64,000 bases of DNA from positions 16,655,564-16,719,563 of the forward strand of contig OU452228.1 in assembly GCA_911728455.2 (NCBI GenBank), read 5' to 3'. Below the pieces are notes generated by a model, which had not been told where the DNA came from, made no database searches, and saw only the letters and a program-made list of their open reading frames with translations. Positions 40,001 to 53,415 of this stretch are shown here, one piece after another (positions within the stretch are counted from its first letter, which is position 1; every line of letters begins with the position of its first letter). The DNA is from Marthasterias glacialis (Eukaryota; Echinodermata; Asteroidea; Forcipulatida; Asteriidae). The position numbers and the translations under genes were made by a program.

Positions 40001-43000
40001 CTTTCTAGCTAATGGTGTTTTGACTGTTGCCCATTGCAGAACACTTCTGTAGGCAAATACTGCGATGTTGTTACCGGTGGAATTCGTTTTGGGGGCAAAT
40101 GTTTACCCTGGTACCCAATCTTGACGTATCCATAGATTCCCCCAGACCCATTAAAAAAAAGCCGCAGTCTGTGCTTGAAATAACGCAGTATGCAACTCAA
40201 TAACACTAAGCTATTATCAGCAGATCGGGCAAAGGCGAGCTGTGAGTGCTCCGTGGATTGTGACTTTAAAACGAGGCGCTGAGATGCAATTTTGAGTGTA
40301 CCAAAAAGACACTATCACGTAGAAACCGAAATCTTATTTTCCTACTTGAATAAGGAAATATTGAGAAATTTGAAAGACAACTATGGCACACAGCTTTGTA
40401 CTGATCGAATACAAGTACCTGTATTTACCGCATTGTATTGCACTTCCAGAGGTTCAGTTGAAACATTTGAAGCCAGAAAAACGTATAATTGATGACAGCG
40501 GAATACATGATAAAAGCCAACGTAATCAACGGAAACAGCCATTGACAAAAGAAAACGACATAGGTAACATAACGTCGGGAAGTCGGTGGAAGTGTAACTG
40601 AGCAACTATCTTTCAAAATAAAAACAACTTGAATGGAGGAAAGAAGGTAGTGGGAAGCAAAACGATCACCTCGGTACTATTAAAGGGGCAGTAAATGATC
40701 AAACAAAGTCTCCAAAAAATAAACTCTGTTCCAAAACACCCACTGGATGTAATGAAAAGGATGGGCAAGCCATCAAAAGAGACCAGTGGTCAAAATGAGA
40801 GAAAGGAAAGGAAATTGAACTCAGTGAATTGATCGTATGGAAAACAACACAGAGATGTTATTTATTTAAAGACATATCTAGACGTAAATGGAAGACGCCG
40901 GACGTCAACGTAATCCTCCGGAAGTTGACTGAATGCATACGGATTAGACCTAACGCCGTAACGGCCCAACCGTATACTTTTCAACCCTTTACTTCACCAA
41001 GCAATATTGTAGAGACATAAGTTCCACACCTGTGTTTTTCACAAGATTGAGTGTGCATTAAAACACCATGAGCTCGACAGGACCCCGTAAAAACGCAACG
41101 GAGGTCCAACTTATGGAATAAAACAAAATAAACTGAAGTTAACCGCAAACAGCTGTCAAAACAAAGCCATTCTAAAATGTGCAAAAAATATTACCGGGAG
41201 TATTAAGCGACTGATTTTGTTTTACTGGCTTTGTTAAAATGGATTTTGTCTATTAACTATAGGTCTAAACAATGTATTTATAAAAGCGAAACAAGCTTCA
41301 AGTCAAACTGCTGTACAGCACTAGATTTTTCATTGTTTTAATATACTTACTTTATGTAAAAGTGATGGTGTAGCTATGAGCTTAGTGGGAAATGACAACA
41401 TCAGTAAAGAATTCTAGAATGAAGTTTTTCAGAAGGCGGCATGTAGGCCTAACACTGGTTAACACGTTTTGCGTTTCTGGAATTGAAACTGTTTATGTAG
41501 CCCACCGGTACCTTTTAAAATTTCCTCAATGGCATGGTACTTGATAAGCTATACTTTGAATACGAGGGGGAAATTAATACCACCAAAAGTGTCAATAGAA
41601 ATATTTCTTCTTAAATTGATACCAAATACCATTGAGTTAGAAAATACTATCCGACTATTGTAGTAATATACACAACTGTATCTTTAAGAAACTTTTGATA
41701 CGGAGTGCTGTTTCTTTCTTGGCCAACGATAAACCTTTATTGGTTTAGATATTAGCGCCATGATATACGATGGAAGCTAGTTTGAACACGAAGGTTAATA
41801 ACTTCAAAGTATTTTGTCATCGACAGATCGATCTGGTCTAATAGGGAAAGCTTTGACCATGGATGTCTGACAATGAAATGTCTTATTGTGCAGTCCCGTG
41901 ATGATAGTCTGATGAAAACTTAGGTATAAATTAAAACACGCCCGGAACACATTAAAGACAGAAGAAACCAGATGAAGGCCTTCAAATGGCTTCTTGTCTT
42001 GTCGTGACAAACCACGATGAACAAACCACGGGTCTGAAAACAGGTTTGAATTATTGCAGAGTTTTCAGCACATGGTATGTGCAGACCGACCGTTACTTCA
42101 GCGGAATTCCACTGTCGTATAATGTCACCTCCCACTCTGGCCTGAAACTTTTTTCTCGGTTTCTGTAAATTGACGATAAGTGACTGATAATAACTTTCAA
42201 GTGTTAACCCCTGGCCCAGTTCACGCGGCACGTGTTACGACCATAACCATATCAAGGATTTGTTGAACAGGTTGAACAGGTGACGGTGTAGCGCTAAAAG
42301 ATGTTACCACTGAGAGAACCCAAATCTACAGCAACATGGCGCAGGTATACAATGTACTATACATTGCCGTTGGAACCAAAAGTTGCTCATGAGCTAATAA
42401 CAGTTCTGGTTCCGGTTCTCAATACGGAATGTGATAGACAATACTAATTCAGTCAATGGCAGAACTGAACCACGGTTGAACTCAATTCTTAGGAATGAAT
42501 GTGATAATTGTGATAGTGTAATTTTGATTAAGAACACACTCTTCGCCACTGGGCTTTTTTGCATGTATCAAAACCAACTTAATTAGCACCTTAGCATGCC
42601 TAACAGAGACTGCATGCTGTTTCCAATTAATACGACAATTAACTTGGACAAAGTTTAATTAGCAACGACTTGTCCCCCTCCCTCCCTCTTTGAGCTTGTC
42701 TTACTGCGAACTATCCCAGTTCCATGTATTCCCCGAAGCTGTCATGAAGGCTTCTCTACTCCATGTAGTTTTCCATTGATCTGGTTCCGTCATTTAGAGT
42801 GGTAACCGTTGCGGTAAACCATAACCCAATTCACATCCAAAGATTTCTTTGAAATGCAATGCATGTTTGAGGGGAGTTTCATGGGTCAATCCCATGTTGC
42901 CTGTGGCGACAAGGGCTTATTATTAGGCTAAAGAGTTTACCTCTGTTGTTTAACCGCGAACCCTTTGCTATACATTAACCAGAAAAAACTGCTATTTCAT

Positions 43001-46000
43001 GTTTGATTTCTAACCTCCACAGGAAAAATATCTTGTCAGATTTTGTCAAGTACTGAAAGACACATCTTTAGACGTTTTTAACAGTTTTTTTAACCACTCC
43101 ATAGTAATTATAATTGTTTAGACCTTTTCACAGTTACAGTGTTTTTATTTTTATTTGTTGTGTATGTAGGGGGGTTCGTGTGTGTGTCACAACGAGGGAC
43201 AAGGGGATAAACTTTAGTCGGGTGCCGGGGCAAGAGGACGTAAAGGCTATACGACCTTCCGCCAGGCATGCATCATTTTGTCCCAGCTCAATGACGTCAG
43301 CAGCTACTTTGGAATGGTTTCTAGCAACGCTGTTGGATAGAATTGCCTCGAAGACATGGTTGCCATTCCCATACAAATTTGAGGTTTCCTACAATGACTT
43401 ATGAATGGCAGAAACGATCAAACTTTCATAATCAGTTTTCTTGAAATTGTCTATTGCTTTACGACCGTTTGCCGAGCACACGGTGATTTCACGGTAGATT
43501 TAAACACTCTAATGACGTTCTCCAGATCTGGAAATCCTCATTAAGTTAAACTTGCTGTTATTCCGGAGCATGTGGTACCCAACTTCTCTGAGCAATTTTC
43601 GAGTTGGTGAAGCACTGCAGAGCCCCCGCAAAAGCAGCTGTAATGGAGACACCGATTCAGTCAATGTTCCAACACGCCAACGTACTTGTATAGTGCACTT
43701 ATTTAATCGAGTTCAGACACTTCAACAACTTTTACAAACAAATAACCCGTTAACACCAAATTACCCATCTTTAGCCGTTTGACGCAGACCCAATCTTCTG
43801 TTACCAAAAAAAATTAGCCTAATGTATGAAAGAGATCATGTACCACGACCACTCCAGTTTGAATCTCCATATCGGCCACGTGGTCATTGAACAAGAGTCA
43901 TTTAACACACACGTTCGTATCCTGACATCGAAGTTCAATCATCAAGCAACAACAAACCTTTTCAGACTGATCAAAACTTTGGCCAACATTTTTCAACTCC
44001 GGCATCAACGTAACAGAAACACGTAACGGTTGTGCAGATAAAAAGCAGGAGGTCTGTAATTTGACTGTTGTGACAAGTGCATCGTAAATTGCTACAACAA
44101 TATCACAAATAAAAACCAAACCGTAAACTTCGTATCTGATTTGATTTAACGAGCTCCCTGGTATGACATAATTGCATTTAATTGCTTCCTGCAGGGAGCC
44201 GTTTCTGGGTTCCCTATTTGTATTTTTTCAGACGAAATTGGGAAAGTTTACCAACAAACAAGGTGCATTCCACAAAAATGAAAAGAGAACAAAACAGCGA
44301 CTATTTCATTGTTTTTCATTCCGATCCTCTTATTGTGTAGCTATTACTTTCAATGCACATTCAAACATAAACTACGATCAAAGTTGAACGCTCTTTCCAT
44401 AAACAGCTAACAGCCACCGTGTGGTCCATACACACTGGACTTTTTGAAGTTGGGGTTTATTTTACAAAGTACTGCCTAGGGGTTGGGGAAGAGTACCGCT
44501 CCATTTGACGTGGTCTCAATAGCCTTGGCTAAGGGCTGAGGTGCTGTAAAGTCAACAAAATGCGTGCACATGAATACTGTATGGTAAAACTCAGGAAGCA
44601 ATCTCGTGTTTGTAGACCGCTGATATTTTCAAAATCAGAATCCCTCAGTCTTTCTAGGCGATCACATCGTTTTGGTGGACTTTTGGCAGCTACAAGTATT
44701 TTGTAGAATTTGCAACTGAGAAGGTTCGTCATTCTTTGGTTTGGTTTTGACCCATGGTGTTGTCTGACCTGACCAATACTATAATATAACGACGTCACAA
44801 GATACTGGTGTGATATCGCGGCGGTGCGTTAACAAGTTCTTAACTCCATGACATAACCATCTTAGATTTAAGTTTGTCCTGTTCAAACCAGCGACCCTTA
44901 TTTTTAGCGAGAATCATGAAAAACTGTTAGGGTTTCGATACTCTCTTGCCGTTATAATATTTGACATGGTGTAAATTTGCACCGTGGCACTTAGATTGCA
45001 CAGCAGGTATCAAACACTTTTAGTTTGTGGTCAGTACTAGCGAAATCGAATTATACCGAGCCATTATACAGTTAAGTTCTGACCCAGCATCAAAAATGGT
45101 TTCAATACCTCCGAAGACCGAGGCAGCTGAGCCATGATGTAGGTCAGTACTTTCCGCAGTCAAAAAAGAGTGAATGGTGGTCGAAGGTAAGGCACAATAC
45201 AAAAGCCAGCAACTCACAGACAAAAAAATATATAAGAATACTATCAAACCAGACGTTTTGGACGAGGTCAACATTTATTTCCTGCACTGCAACGGCGTTG
45301 AGTGCGAACTATAATCTTCAGCGAGAACGATTTATTAGGGCGGTGGTTTTAGGTTCGAGTCCCTGCACCCTGCGTTCTTAACTGAAGTCACATGTTAAGA
45401 GTCAACAACATAAAGGAAAACAACGTAAAAGGATGTCTACGTTTAAGCGTAACGGCAAGTCTAGAATTGAAACACAAAACAAACCCGATATCTTCGATAT
45501 GGCCTCATTTCGTGTGTTTTTTCCTCGAGTGTTTTTACCAAGTACAGATACATCGTGGCACTGCTGGATTTAAAGGTGAATCCGAGTCTTCAATTAAAAC
45601 TTAATCAAGTTAAATTAGTTTTCTTCACAAAGTAGGGTTACACTAAAAACCATAGCGTGTCCACGATCTCTGGGTGTTAAAATGCTCGCGGCTCAATATT
45701 CCCGGGATCAAGTTTCTCGTAACAAGGTTGAGCAAATATGTTTTGCAGACGGATAATATGGAATATGTCCGCCATTGCTGCCGGGATATTGTATTTACGA
45801 GCCAACAAATCTGGCAGTAACTTTCCGGTGGATTTTTTTTTCCCTTTTACTTTTAATCTGTTTGTGTTTTGGCTCTATCAAAACATCTCTTGTACTGAAA
45901 GGTTAGAATTTTTGGAAGGGGAGGGGGGGGACGGGTGTCGTGGCAAAAATTGGATCTTCCTGACTAATTGTGTAACATTTCGGAACAATAAAATGCGGCC

Positions 46001-47538
46001 TTTTAATGGCCCATTACTGCAAGATCGCTGGTTAGCGGTAATGTGAGCTTCGTCAACAGGTCCAGAGTGCGAGCTTTTGACTGACGTAATTGCTATGGAC
46101 CCTAGCCCCTTGGCCGCCGGTAGATCAATGTTCTGGAGTTTAGTATGGGTTGTCACCAGCAAAGTTAAGTCAAAGCCGTTTGACAACATAAAACATGAAT
46201 TGTAACTGAATGAAGGTTTAGTACAACCTTATTGGTATAACCCCACTGGTTCCTGGTAGAGAAAATTAATTTCCATCCAATTGTTTCCAATAAACGCACC
46301 ACATAACCAAGCAGTGAAAATGCCACACCCAATAGGGTGGGTGGTCACAGCACGATCTTTGTGCACGTTCACAACACATTCATTGTGATTGTGGCAATCG
46401 AAACACACATTTAGTGATTTTGAGATCTTCGAACCAAAATGCTTTTTCCTCAACGCAAAAAATATTTCAGATTGGCACATTTCTCTAAAGATTGGTACTG
46501 AACTTCCCACTATTATCACTATATTATCTGTATTGTGTCTGTAATTGTTACCATAGTTCTCATAGTAGATAGTAGTATTACGCCTAGTGTCAAAACGAGG
46601 CTGATGTAATGGAATTGAACAAATTCTGAGGGTGTAGTGTGTTCGCAGTAACCATTCCGCGCATTCGATAACGCAACTTCAGACTTGAATCAAGTCAAAT
46701 TTCACAGTCAATGCCTTTTTGTCATTCAAAAAACCCTTTTCACACTACGAAGCAAATTAACCCCACTGTCAACCTGTGTTTGGTTCACACTTGGTGCAAC
46801 TTTTGTGAGGAAAATAAACACTCGGTTTGCTCTTGCTAAACCCCGGGGTTATCTCGCTTAAACCCTGTTCTAATCATGCTCAAATGAAAGGGTGGCTATT
46901 TCCCGGGAGTTGGCCATTTCATGGGAGTTTGCCAGGGTCAGCAATTCAAGTGTGAAAATGTCAACTCGGTAAGTTATAACATTTGTACCAAAGAATTGAC
47001 TTGACATACCGCCATTTAGCTTCTTGAATGCAAACACGAGCCCTCGAAATCAGCAGTACTCACACGCATCCCTGGTTTATAAACTTTATATTTACACATT
47101 ATGCCCTTGTCAATCCGTTAATGTTTTGGGCAGAGACGGGCTAATCACGCACGCACTCAGGCATGTCTTGTTTCATCATAGGTGATAAGCGCATTATCAC
47201 TTCCCACTAAGCTCCTTGAACTTTCCCCGGATCTCTCCCCTGGGCCCCATTGTTAACGCCTTACATAACATAATTTCCAGCCGGATGCTTGACTGAATAT
47301 GGAATTGTCCACCAGCTTATGTTACAATCAACTAAAGTTATTAGACAACCTAATTAAAGAGGCGTCATTAATGTTAGCACTGGGAATAACTTATATTTTT
47401 CCTATACGCCTAATGTACAAACTTCTTTAGATTGAACATTTTCAAACACAACAACCAATTTTATTTTATTTCGATAAAAAGGGTACTTAATACAAAATAT
47501 ATTTTGTTTATAATATTTTCATTCAAAAGGGAATTCAA

Positions 47539-47637
47539 GTTTGTTTGATTGTTTTGTTTAGTTTGTTTGTTTGTTGGGTTGTTTGTTTGTTTGTTTGTTT
47601 GTTTGTTTGTTTGTTTGTTTGTTTGTTTTTTGTTTTT
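47539..47637. repeat. (GTTT)n array
   Basis: About 100 bp of GTTT repeats with one TTGGGTTG interruption, continuing into a TG-rich tail near 47640. Same type as the other three long arrays. Confidence 0.92.
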
Positions 47638-48807
47638 GTGTGTGTGTTTTCTTGCGTAGTTGTCAGTATTTATCTCAAAGCACAGAGCGAGAACCTTGCT
47701 CTCTGGTCAAAGTTGAACAATGGAAGAGACTGAATGTTTGTCATAGGTTAAACCGGGGATCAACTAGATTTGTAACTCACTTCCATCACGTTTACGTCAG
47801 TCACACAAGTAAATGAGAGCATCGAGTGTAAAGTTTCACAAACTTGTTTGGTTGTTAAGTCACATTTTCACACAAAAAACGTGAGTTTTTTTTGTTTTGT
47901 TTTTTTACTCTTGACCCATTTCGGGTCCGATTGGTCTGTGATCATCTTCTTGTGATCTTCTTCCTTATTAAAGGTATATAGGCCTACCTGTTTGTTAAGT
48001 GGTTGTGGGAAACTTTTGTTTACGATGAAAGAATACTACCACAAATCTCCTTAGATGCAATGTAGGTAATAGACGACTAAAATGGTTCCATTCAAGACTG
48101 GATGTGATTTTAGTGGCCCCAGACTTGTCCGTTCTATATTGGTCACATGTTATTATCTTGCTGTGGGGCACCAGACTCTAATTTCCCCCACAGGAACAAC
48201 GAGAGAAATTATAACAGCCGTGTACAAAAATAAAACATGATAGTTCACAGGGTTATGTTGACCGAAACCCAACTACGCGTACCCGTGGAGCCCATGGTCA
48301 AACCATTATGGTGGAGGAGCGTTTTTTCTAGAGTGCCAATGGCGGAGACAACAATGGTGACAACTTCAAATCTTCTCGCTTATACAACAAATAAATTACA
48401 ATTAGCAGCCACCTTGAGGAATGTTGACCGACATCGTCATTTTTTTTTCTCTCTCTCTATTTGGAAAGCAGTGATTGAAACTGGGAATTTATCAAACTGC
48501 CTCATAAGAAAGTGTTTCAATGTAAATTTAAAATCTGCGAAACAAACCGATTTGGGCTACTGCTAAGAAAATGTCATTTTATTTGTGGAAACACAAATAA
48601 ACAGTCAAACAATATTGACATTTGTGCACAACTATTATTCCATTCACTGACAAACTCTGACCCTTTTTCCAAACGTGGTACTCAACATTCAATTATCATT
48701 AAAAATAAAGTCATGAAAATTCAACAACAACAAAACAACAAACATTGTCCTCAAAAAGGTGTTAAAGAAGGAGTCGGTCTTGTTTGTAAACATTGTAAAT
48801 CACTTAC

Positions 48808-48959
48808 GAGTGCATCCTCCAAAGTTGTCTCTTTTCCAGCCGTAACAGCAGCCAAAGTGGCTCCGGCCAAACCGGCAAAGTCCTGCCCTACCAGAGGATC
48901 CAACCTCGTTCCTAGGGTAGTTGTCTCGGGTACCTGGCCTCCTTCCGATAATATCCGGT
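48808..48959 (-). CDS. Exon 2: basic spacer and CCxGW cysteine module
   Basis: The exon is 152 nt: one base completing the Arg codon, 50 full codons, and one trailing base (phase 1). The first 25 or so residues are polar and basic (PDIIGRRPGTRDNYPRNEV), a probable post-signal spacer with dibasic RR. The rest carries LCRFG, eight residues further CCYGWKRDNFGGC, and then T. This C-x8-CC-x-G-W-x6-G-C pattern just before an EGF domain is the short N-terminal module of nephronectin and EGFL6, as I recall the family. The acceptor is ATTTTAAG|A with a T-rich tract upstream; the donor is CACTC|GTAAGTG, a strong site. The trailing C joins CT of exon 3 to give Pro, producing GGCTPVC across the junction, as expected for the family. 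The overlapping plus-strand open frame is an antisense shadow. Confidence 0.88.
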
Positions 48960-51138
48960 CTTAAAATAAATAAAGGGTACAAGTTTAAGGTTAATATTAT
49001 TTTAAAAGGGTGTGCGTTTATACGAGGTGGGAAATGAAGGGATATGATGACAAACACATAGCCGTGAATAATATCACCATACAAAAAAAGATGCGTGTCC
49101 TTTGTGATGTTCGTTTTTTTCCGAGAGAGGGAAGTCAACTTGTGTCCTCTTTTTTCAAAGAATCAAATGCAGTTTGTTTAAGTTGTTACATTACAGATAA
49201 ATAATAACACTGGAACTGTAAATCATGGAGAAACATTGACTTGTCGAATACAATAGTTCCCAATGATTGTCCTGTCTCAGTTCCATTTTTTATTTCATCC
49301 CGTTCATCAACTAAAATGGGCACTATGGGTAAATTTGTTGCATGAGTATACACGTATACATTTAACGACCTCCAGGGCTTAGTCATCAGACAGACCACCT
49401 GAATTCCACAAACATACATTCTGGACCAGCCTTAAAACTTGAAAACATTTCCTTGTCCTCAAGGGAAATAACAAATAAATACATTCTTCACCTTCGAATA
49501 GGTGTCCCACGGTATGTAATCTAATGAATAAATCATAAACACATTTAAAACAATGGCTGTACAGAAAGCGGGGATGGCGGTTCCTCAAAATTTCGTGTCA
49601 TCCACAATCTTTCTCAAGGCTGCGCAAACTTCCCCACCCCCTTTCGCAATGCAAGTCAGTACACCCCCAAACACTTGACCCTACAGAATGACTACAAGTA
49701 CTACATTATTTTCGCAACATTGCTATACCTCATATTTCCCTGTTTGCCATTCATTTGTATCATATATTATTTGAAGAGCCTCTCCGGGCATATCCCATCT
49801 CAGGCTTCCATTCAGGTCTTTATGTTTTCACCTGGATTGTTAATAAATACAAATCGCCAACTTCTGTTTGTACAAGTGACAAAGCCGACTGCGTGGCTGG
49901 TTTATTTTCACAGTTTAACATCTTCGGTCGTTTCGTTGACAGATTAGATTTTGGAGAATAGTCAAGAGGATGAAATCGGTAGTTTATATTATTCTTCATC
50001 ATCCGGAAACTATTTTATGACGATGGAGGAAGAACACTTCAATTAATCTCAACTCATTCCTCTATGATCTCATTGAGCTGTGGGTTTGAGTTGGGAAAGG
50101 ATGTATCTGTCAAGTCAGTGTTTTATAGTAGGTCGCCACAGCTGTGTAAGTCACGCGAGACCGACTCGCTTCAAAAGAATTGCTTGCTAAAACAATGTCA
50201 CGAATTCAAATATGATGGTTGTATACGCGAGTTTCAAATAGGATAGAAATTCTGGTTTCCATTATGTGACAATTTAAAAACTAAGCATTCCATTTGATCC
50301 GCCAATAGTGTTACCCTAAAAGGTTTCCTCTAAACTTGAGTTTCGAGAAATTCGAAAACGGTTTGAAAATAATCTCCACAGTCCTTATCGGACATTAAGG
50401 GAAACCGTGAGTAAAGATGAATTTACAGCTCGTTTTCGCTGATGTTGGTTCAACAAAACAGATTTCTCTCATGGCGAATGATAGTTTGCTGTTACGAAAT
50501 AGGCCTTTACACGTAGGCGTTCTATCCACCACCGCAAGGCAAATACTTGTTTTGTTTCAAATGACATTTTAGCTAGTTCGTAATAGAAGAAGCGGTTACA
50601 AAACAGCGTATGATGTGCGTAACATATCAAATAATGTGAATTGCAAAACATTTTCCAAGTCGTATACTACATAACAAATCATTCATATTCACTAAGTAGG
50701 TATTCTCCACTGTGAGTTTATGCCGGGGGCCGTGCTTCTCTCGATGTTCAACACCGTTTCCTGATCGACACACGGGTTGTCTAACCAAAAATGACAGCGT
50801 TTTTTTCGTAATTTCGACAAACGATTTTTTTCATAACAGTTACTCAGCCTGTAAAGGTTAGGGAATTGTTTTATTTATGTATTTATTTAGTTCTTCTTTT
50901 AAGGATAGCTTCAAATAAAGTGTAATACTTCGATGACCATTTTGTTTTGAGTCAAACATTTATTTGTTTTTATTTTTTATTATTATTATTATTTTTTTTT
51001 TTTTTTGAGAGAGAGAGGGGGGAATACAAAAAACGGCACTAAAAATCGCATGATATGCGTACTGTGTATAAACTTTGCGTAGGCTAGGTTTTTCGAAGCA
51101 AGTCAAGTCCAACGAAGTTAAACATAAAATTACTGCAA

Positions 51139-51362
51139 CTCAAAACCTCCTGGGTCACAATTGACCCAGATTCCATGTCCCAGGGGACCCTGACCCATTT
51201 CTGGGTCCAACTGACCCGGAAACTGGTACAAAAGGGATTTTGATTTGCATTTTGCGTCAGTTTGACACATATTTGGATCAGTTTGAAACATCTTTGGGTC
51301 ATTACGACCTAGTCATTGATCATGCCCCTTGCGACCCGGAATCCGGGTCAAATTCGACCCGG
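51139..51362. repeat. Long GGGTCA/TGACCC-rich block
   Basis: About 220 bp made of repeated GGGTCA, TGACCCA, CTGGGTCC and TTTGGATC-like words in both orientations (for example CCTGGGTCACAATTGACCCA). It reads like a degenerate foldback of a short motif. Found in intron 1. Confidence 0.65.
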
Positions 51363-53243
51363 ACTTGTTTAGAGTGACTCTGAAAATGATTGTTTTGTAA
51401 TGGGAAGTGTAATTTACTAACGACACGATACGAGTTTCATTAAAATCATGCAAATAGTATTCTAAAACGCACTTGTAAAATTTCCGCACGTGTCACTGTA
51501 AATTCGGTGTTGAATGAGCCCATAGTTTTATGGAAACTCACTTGGGTAACATTTATTAGAGCTATCATTTAGGTACTGAAGTACCATGCATATACAAGCT
51601 AATGTACGACTGATTTCAATGGATCATTAATAATGTAACAGCCCAAAGGGAGTACTATGACGGGGACTCAGGCACCAGACGGTATAGCTCTGGAATTCGA
51701 AACACGTCAAGGCGCCACACATCAGCTAAGGATAACCCAAGGGTAAGAGCATCACATCACCTTGTTTACAATAGCAGTGATGAAAGGCAATATACTTAAC
51801 TGATCATGTGATTTTATTTATTTTTTATTTACTTTTATTTTTTTACATTATGTATCGTAATTTAAATTCAGGGAGGGGCCCTCTTCCTTTATACCAAAAT
51901 TGTTAAGAAAGAATCTCCATGAAATGTCATATATTATTGAACTTTTTAATGAGGTGTGTACAAATTTTGCCGGCAGGAAGTCCAGGGCTTTGTGGCTCTT
52001 GTCACAGGTAACATGGACTTTACTGACGAGCACCAAATGTATGATTTTTATTTTATTACATCGGGAAGACTGTTGTTTTTCCTCCTTCTGTGAATTGATT
52101 ACGTAATGGCATAATGCACAAAATAGCTCAGAATGTGCCATAATATCCAATTATGAACCACTGATATAAGTTCACTGTATATCGGTTGACGTAAACCAAA
52201 GTGTGATTTAATGTAGAGAACCGGTTTGGAGTGCAACATCACACACTTCCCTACTACGTGAACGGACAGTAGAGTCAAATCCGTGATTTAATGTGTTTTG
52301 CTTAGCCCAGAAGGGATGCTGGTTGGTTACGAGCTCGGTGGACAATTTGATTAAATCGTACATGTACATTTACATACACTTACATACATGTACATTTGCA
52401 TATATTGTACCATGGAGGTAGAATTGTACACTCCCCATTGTTCATATTCTGTGGTGTTTTAGTACATCACGTTCTGACAGCAGGGGGCTCCAAGGCCAGT
52501 GACCCAACCATTAAATTTCAACGTTCAACACCTTTCCATAGTGATAACAACACCATTGCGACTATGGGACCAACGTACATGTACATGTAAAGACAGACAT
52601 TGGCTTTTGGTAGAACTGGTAACCACAGAGCAAGAAGAGAACCACGAGGCGGCTCGCTCGTAATCGATGTCTCATATTTGATGTATTAATTAATACTAAT
52701 GCAACTTATGATGTGTAGAAAGAAAGTGGAGAAAAAAACGAGGAAAAAAACAAACAGCCAGTCCCCAAACCCCTCATCAACCCCTCCCCAAAATGCAATA
52801 AACAAATAAGTTAGTTATAATCTAAATAGCGAGATGTTAATTATAAATTAAATGTGGTCTTTTCGATGTATATTTCACCCAATTTAAATGTATAGTGAGT
52901 ATGCTATAATTTTTGTTTGTAGCACATTATTATGTGAGGAACAAACAGTAGTCTGAAACTCCAAACATTTGCCCCCTTCCCCTCCCGCTTATTTATCCCA
53001 GCGGAAGTACATCATTTTCTATTCAGGGGTCTCCTTAGCTCAGTGAGTCTGAGTAAACGCCAACAGGGGACATGTCACACCGTGAGGGAAGGATTTAAGC
53101 TGGCTTTTCCTCCCCTTATAAATCACAGCAAGGTCACACTACTGGGAGAAAACTTAAGGGAGTGTTGGAGCTATTCTTGGCCGCCGGCGTCTTTAATTAA
53201 GTTGATTTTTTTCATCAACTTTGTCAATTCAACCATTTGAAAA

Positions 53244-53279
53244 CGCGCGCGTGCGCGAGAGAGAGAGAGAGACAGACAG
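53244..53279. repeat. (GC)n/(GA)n microsatellite
   Basis: CGCGCGCGTGCGC then (GA)8 then CAGACAG. This is the most CpG-dense short stretch in intron 1. Confidence 0.88.
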
Positions 53280-53401
53280 TATCTTGAACAATATGTCGTG
53301 TTCCCAGTACGCATGGGCAGCAATTGACACCAACATTCCTTTTCCCAGATAAGTGATTAGACTATACACTCCAGTCTCGACTCAGTTACGTTGTTTTGCA
53401 T

Positions 53402-53415
53402 GGGGGGGGGGGGGG
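53402..53415. repeat. G14 homopolymer
   Basis: A run of about fourteen G; length uncertain by nature. Confidence 0.88.

Larger units (their letters stand above)
22846..48807 (-). other. Intron 2 (about 26.0 kb)
   Basis: GT at 48807-48806 and AG at 22847-22846. It contains the 23011 hairpin element, MITE copies at 24855 and 27549, three (AAAC)n/(GTTT)n arrays (24526, 31889, 47539), poly-T at 29535, a C/CA microsatellite at 30617, an inverted repeat at 26363 and many unremarkable AT-rich stretches. Several open frames of 80-140 codons (for example 28633-29049 and 35431-35829) have no recognisable domain, splice context or composition shift. One ATG frame with a hydrophobic start at 45109-45274 is discussed as a possible alternative first exon. 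Confidence 0.8.

Noticed and set aside
43134..43404. Frames open on both strands over a CpG-containing stretch with TGACGTCA
   Set aside because: Both are plausible-looking but unrecognised, and the antisense pair cannot both be real; no splice support.
45330..45372. GGTTCGAGTCC, tRNA T-arm-like
   Set aside because: The flanking bases do not pair to form a T stem and no anticodon or D arm lies upstream.
48512..48964. 150-codon plus-strand open frame
   Set aside because: Its right part is antisense to exon 2; the left part is low-complexity and lacks gene signals.
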